The position numbers and the translations under genes are program-made. Below are positions 61,227 to 64,000 of a stretch of 64,000 bases of DNA, piece by piece. Origin of the DNA: Pseudanabaena sp. ABRG5-3 (GTDB lineage Bacteria; Cyanobacteriota; Cyanobacteriia; Pseudanabaenales; Pseudanabaenaceae); the NCBI RefSeq assembly GCF_003967015.1, contig NZ_AP017560.1, positions 744,001 to 808,000 of the forward strand, read 5' to 3'. A model generated the notes under the pieces. That model made no database searches. It was not told the DNA's origin and saw only the letters and a list, made by a program, of their open reading frames with translations. Positions within the stretch are counted from its first letter, which is position 1. Each line of letters starts with the position of its first letter.

Positions 61227-64000
61227 ATGACCACACCACACCTTCCTTCTGCAAATTCTAAGGTCGTCACCACTGGAGCCATACTCAGTTGTAAGAGTAA
61301 TGGATTGAAAATACCTCTAATTCTGCTCATTACTGTGCCATTTTTGTTAAGCACATTTGGAATTGTGGGGCTAATTAGTTGGTTAACCTTCCGCAATGGA
61401 TATGATGCAATCCTCAATCTTTCCAATCAGATCCATCGTAAGGTTACGGAGCAAGTTCAAGATCGCTTAAATTCATATTTAGAACTTCCTTATACACTCA
61501 ATCAGCTTAATGCTAACAGTATTGATGTAGAACAACTCAATGCTAGTGATGAACAGAAAGTCCAAACTCTTTTTTGGAAGCAACTACAGGACTTTCCCCA
61601 TATTAGTAATATTTATGTTGCTACTACTTCAGGTCAATATTTTGGAGCGAGGAGAATCAAGAACCGATTTGCAGTGGACAATAACACCACCACTTATATG
61701 ACCGATGAGTTTGGGCGACCCCAGACATTACTAATGGCAAAAAATCGTCTGAAATTAAGCGATCGCCCTTGGTATCCAACCGTAGTGGACGCAGGAAAAA
61801 GTATCTGGAGTGAAGTATACACAGATTCTATTACAGAAGAGCCTGCAATTACGGCAATTAAACCTATCTATGGACTTGATGGGGAATTGCGAGGTGTTTT
61901 AGGTGTATCAATGCGGTTGGGAGACATTAATCGTTTTTTGCAGGAAACAAAGGTTAGTCCAAGGGGACAAACCTTCATTGTTGATCCTTCAGGGAAGCTA
62001 GTAGCATCTTCTAATCTGGACGTTACTATTGCTAAGCAAAATAATCAAAATAAAAATCTTGAGCGCATTTTAGCAACCCAAAGCCAAGATAAATTGACTC
62101 GGGCTGTGTCTGAGTGGTTAAACTTACAAGCCGAAAATAATAATCACAGGATTTTACAATCGACGCTTAAGTTTAATGGAGAACTCCATTTCTTACAGGT
62201 TGGTCAACTACAAAATACCTCTAAATTAAATGGATTAGATTGGCGCATTATTGTGGTGGTTCCTGCCTCTGACTTTATGTCACAAATCAAGGAAAATACA
62301 GCTTCAACGATCATGCTGTGTTTTCTTGCCCTAAGCTTGACCACTATATTTGGCATTATTTCCGCCCGTTGGATTAGCCGTCCAATTACGCAATTAAGTT
62401 TTGCCAGCCAATCGATCGCTAATGGTAATCTTAATCAAAAAGTTGAATATTCTTGCATTGTGAAGGAACTTGCAATTTTGGCAACATCCTTCAATCAGAT
62501 GAGCCGCCAGATGCAAAAGTCGCACACAAGGCTAGAGGAATATTCGCAACTTTTGGTGCAGAAGGTTGATGAACGCACACAGGCTTTACAGCAGGAAATT
62601 CTTGAACATGAAAGAACTGAGGCTGCTCTAAGAGAATCAGAAGAAAAATTTGCTAAAGCTTTTCGTTCTAGTCCCGATGGAATGGCTTTAATCGCTACTG
62701 GCACTAATAAGCATATTGATGTCAATGACAAATGGACAGAAATTACAGGCTATAGTCGCGAAGAGGCAATTGGTTTAGCTCCGTCAGATTTAAATTTGTG
62801 GCTAGATCTGCAAGAGCGAGATCGGATGCTACTAATTTTAGAATCACAAGGAAGAGTCTTTAACTATGAAGCGAGTTTCGTAACTAAGGCAGGCAAAATA
62901 ATTACGGGGCTGATCTCTTCTGAAACCATTGAATTTGGTGGGCAACTCTTTGCGATCTATGCGGTCAAAGATATCAGCGATCGCAAAAAAATCGAAGAAA
63001 ATATTAAAGAGAGTGAAAAGAAATATCGCGATCTAGTGGAGTCTGCGAACTGTATCATTTTGCGATGGGATACCCAAGGTAGTATCTGCTTCTTAAATGA
63101 TTATGGGCTAAAGTTCTTTGGATATGAGCTGGAAGAAATAATTGGTTCCTATATACTCGATACACTAGTATCTGCCCAAAGTGTTACAGGTGAAGATCTA
63201 CGCCAGATGATCGAAGATATCTGTCACTGTCCAGAAAAATATCAACTCAATGAGAATGAAAATATCTGTAAAGATGGGCGACGGGTATGGGTAACTTGGT
63301 CTAATAAGCCGATCTATAACGATAAAGGACAATTAATTGAAATTCTATCCGTAGGTACAGATATTACCGATCGCAAACGGGCTGAGAAGGAACTCCAAGC
63401 TGCTAAAGAAGTTGCTGATACTGCTAATCGCGCCAAGAGTGAATTTCTTGCCAATATGAGCCATGAGCTACGGACTCCTTTAAATGGTATTTTGGGCTAT
63501 GCTCAGATCCTGAAACGGAGTGATGATCCCTATAAGCATCGTTCGGGATTGGAAATCATTCAGCGTAGTGGCGAGCATTTATTAACTCTGCTAAATGACA
63601 TTCTCGATCTTTCCAAAATCGAAGCGAAGAAGTTAGAACTTAATCCCAGTGAATTTGATCTTCCTAAGCTACTACAAAGTATTACGGATATTTTTCAGTT
63701 GCAAGTCCATGTAAAAGATGTGGAATTAATCTATCAACCGCTTACGCCCATACCGACAATTATGTACGGTGATGAGAAAAGGTTGCGGCAGGTATTGATT
63801 AATCTCTTTGGGAATGCCGTTAAATTTACCGATCTTGGAAGGGTCTCTTTTTTCGTTAGCGCTCAACCCTGTGAGTCTAGTTCTTCTATATCTAGTGATG
63901 ACAAAAATCATTATAAAAACTATAAAATCCGCTTTGCGATCGCCGATACGGGGGTCGGTATTGATCCTGACAGGCTAGAGGATATCTTTTTACCATTCCA
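61227..64000 (+). CDS. Membrane-bound sensor histidine kinase (Cache-HAMP-PAS-PAS-HisKA-HATPase), 3'-truncated
   Basis: The frame starts at ATG 61227 and stays open for 924 codons to the window edge. Membrane helix 1 (about 28-50: PLILLITVPFLLSTFGIVGLI) precedes an extracytoplasmic Cache-type sensor (LSDRPWYPTVVDAGKSIWSEVYTD; GVLGVSMRLGDINRFLQ). Helix 2 (about 360-380) is followed by HAMP (SRPITQLSFASQSIANG), two PAS domains ending DISDRKK and DITDRKR, and a HisKA with H746 in [11 protein letters not shown]. The ATPase N-box NLFGNAVKFTD and DTGVGIDP are visible. The C-terminus, including any receivers, is outside the window. Confidence 0.92.
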   Translation, partial: MTTPHLPSANSKVVTTGAILSCKSNGLKIPLILLITVPFLLSTFGIVGLISWLTFRNGYDAILNLSNQIHRKVTEQVQDRLNSYLELPYTLNQLNANSIDVEQLNASDEQKVQTLFWKQLQDFPHISNIYVATTSGQYFGARRIKNRFAVDNNTTTYMTDEFGRPQTLLMAKNRLKLSDRPWYPTVVDAGKSIWSEVYTDSITEEPAITAIKPIYGLDGELRGVLGVSMRLGDINRFLQETKVSPRGQTFIVDPSGKLVASSNLDVTIAKQNNQNKNLERILATQSQDKLTRAVSEWLNLQAENNNHRILQSTLKFNGELHFLQVGQLQNTSKLNGLDWRIIVVVPASDFMSQIKENTASTIMLCFLALSLTTIFGIISARWISRPITQLSFASQSIANGNLNQKVEYSCIVKELAILATSFNQMSRQMQKSHTRLEEYSQLLVQKVDERTQALQQEILEHERTEAALRESEEKFAKAFRSSPDGMALIATGTNKHIDVNDKWTEITGYSREEAIGLAPSDLNLWLDLQERDRMLLILESQGRVFNYEASFVTKAGKIITGLISSETIEFGGQLFAIYAVKDISDRKKIEENIKESEKKYRDLVESANCIILRWDTQGSICFLNDYGLKFFGYELEEIIGSYILDTLVSAQSVTGEDLRQMIEDICHCPEKYQLNENENICKDGRRVWVTWSNKPIYNDKGQLIEILSVGTDITDRKRAEKELQAAKEVADTANRAKSEFLANMSHELRTPLNGILGYAQILKRSDDPYKHRSGLEIIQRSGEHLLTLLNDILDLSKIEAKKLELNPSEFDLPKLLQSITDIFQLQVHVKDVELIYQPLTPIPTIMYGDEKRLRQVLINLFGNAVKFTDLGRVSFFVSAQPCESSSSISSDDKNHYKNYKIRFAIADTGVGIDPDRLEDIFLPF

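Noticed and set aside
1-64000. GCGATCGC repeats as a CRISPR array or regulatory array
   Set aside because: These are dispersed HIP1 octamers typical of cyanobacteria, within genes as well as between them, with no regular spacing. No CRISPR array was seen.

Overview
The window is a piece of cyanobacterial chromosome. The evidence is psaA-psaB (photosystem I core), ftrC (ferredoxin-thioredoxin reductase), a CcmK-type carboxysome shell protein, cyanophycinase, the ycf35/ycf46 pair, a DUF4327 protein, and very frequent GCGATCGC (HIP1) octamers. The gene set and moderate AT content suggest a filamentous or Pseudanabaena-like lineage, but the genus is a guess. There are about 60 supportable protein genes, one tRNA gene, three complete insertion sequences (one IS630-like and two apparently identical IS5-like copies) and several families of short palindromic, MITE-like elements.

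1-12 kb holds metabolic genes (DUF1499 tail, ccmK-like, aroQ overlapping a cytosine-deaminase-like amidohydrolase), two large hybrid histidine kinases and tldD. 12-20 kb holds housekeeping genes: an ECF-like ATPase, a YbjN protein, a LipM/LplA-type ligase, an RluE-type pseudouridine synthase, a CAP protein, an EAL phosphodiesterase, ycf46-ycf35 and transaldolase. 20-24.7 kb is the psaA-psaB operon.

24.7-31.1 kb is accessory: a DUF433/PIN-like pair, an unrecognised membrane/coiled-coil protein, an IS630 element with a frameshifted transposase, small membrane ORFs, and a Phd antitoxin next to a PIN toxin gene split by an IS5-like element. 31-41 kb holds envelope and enzyme genes: an SLH-L,D-transpeptidase, a metallo-beta-lactamase-fold protein lacking its usual metal motif, trpG, a TPR protein, a PEP-CTERM-like surface protein, a WD40 protein, a tandem PTPS/QueD protein, Uma2 and a two-gene membrane pair. 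At 41.5-43.1 kb the same IS5-like element splits the toxin of a HigBA module. In both disrupted modules, removing the IS plus one AAT duplication restores the toxin reading frame, and the antitoxin is intact.

43-64 kb is mostly ordinary: an SPFH protein convergent with cyanophycinase across a 60-bp tandem duplication that doubles the terminator, DUF4327, a LivH permease, a C39-like protease, a HEAT protein, tRNA-Gly(TCC), tcdA, a pentapeptide protein, a response regulator, ftsE-ftsX, an APH-fold kinase, trmB, a VOC protein, a two-gene unit with a possible HEPN/DUF5677 protein, trpS, ftrC, a TPR protein, and a Cache/HAMP/PAS histidine kinase that runs off the right edge.

Two themes link the regions. 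IS5-like elements have hit toxin genes of two unrelated toxin-antitoxin modules. Short palindromic elements sit directly against gene ends, in several cases supplying the stop codon.
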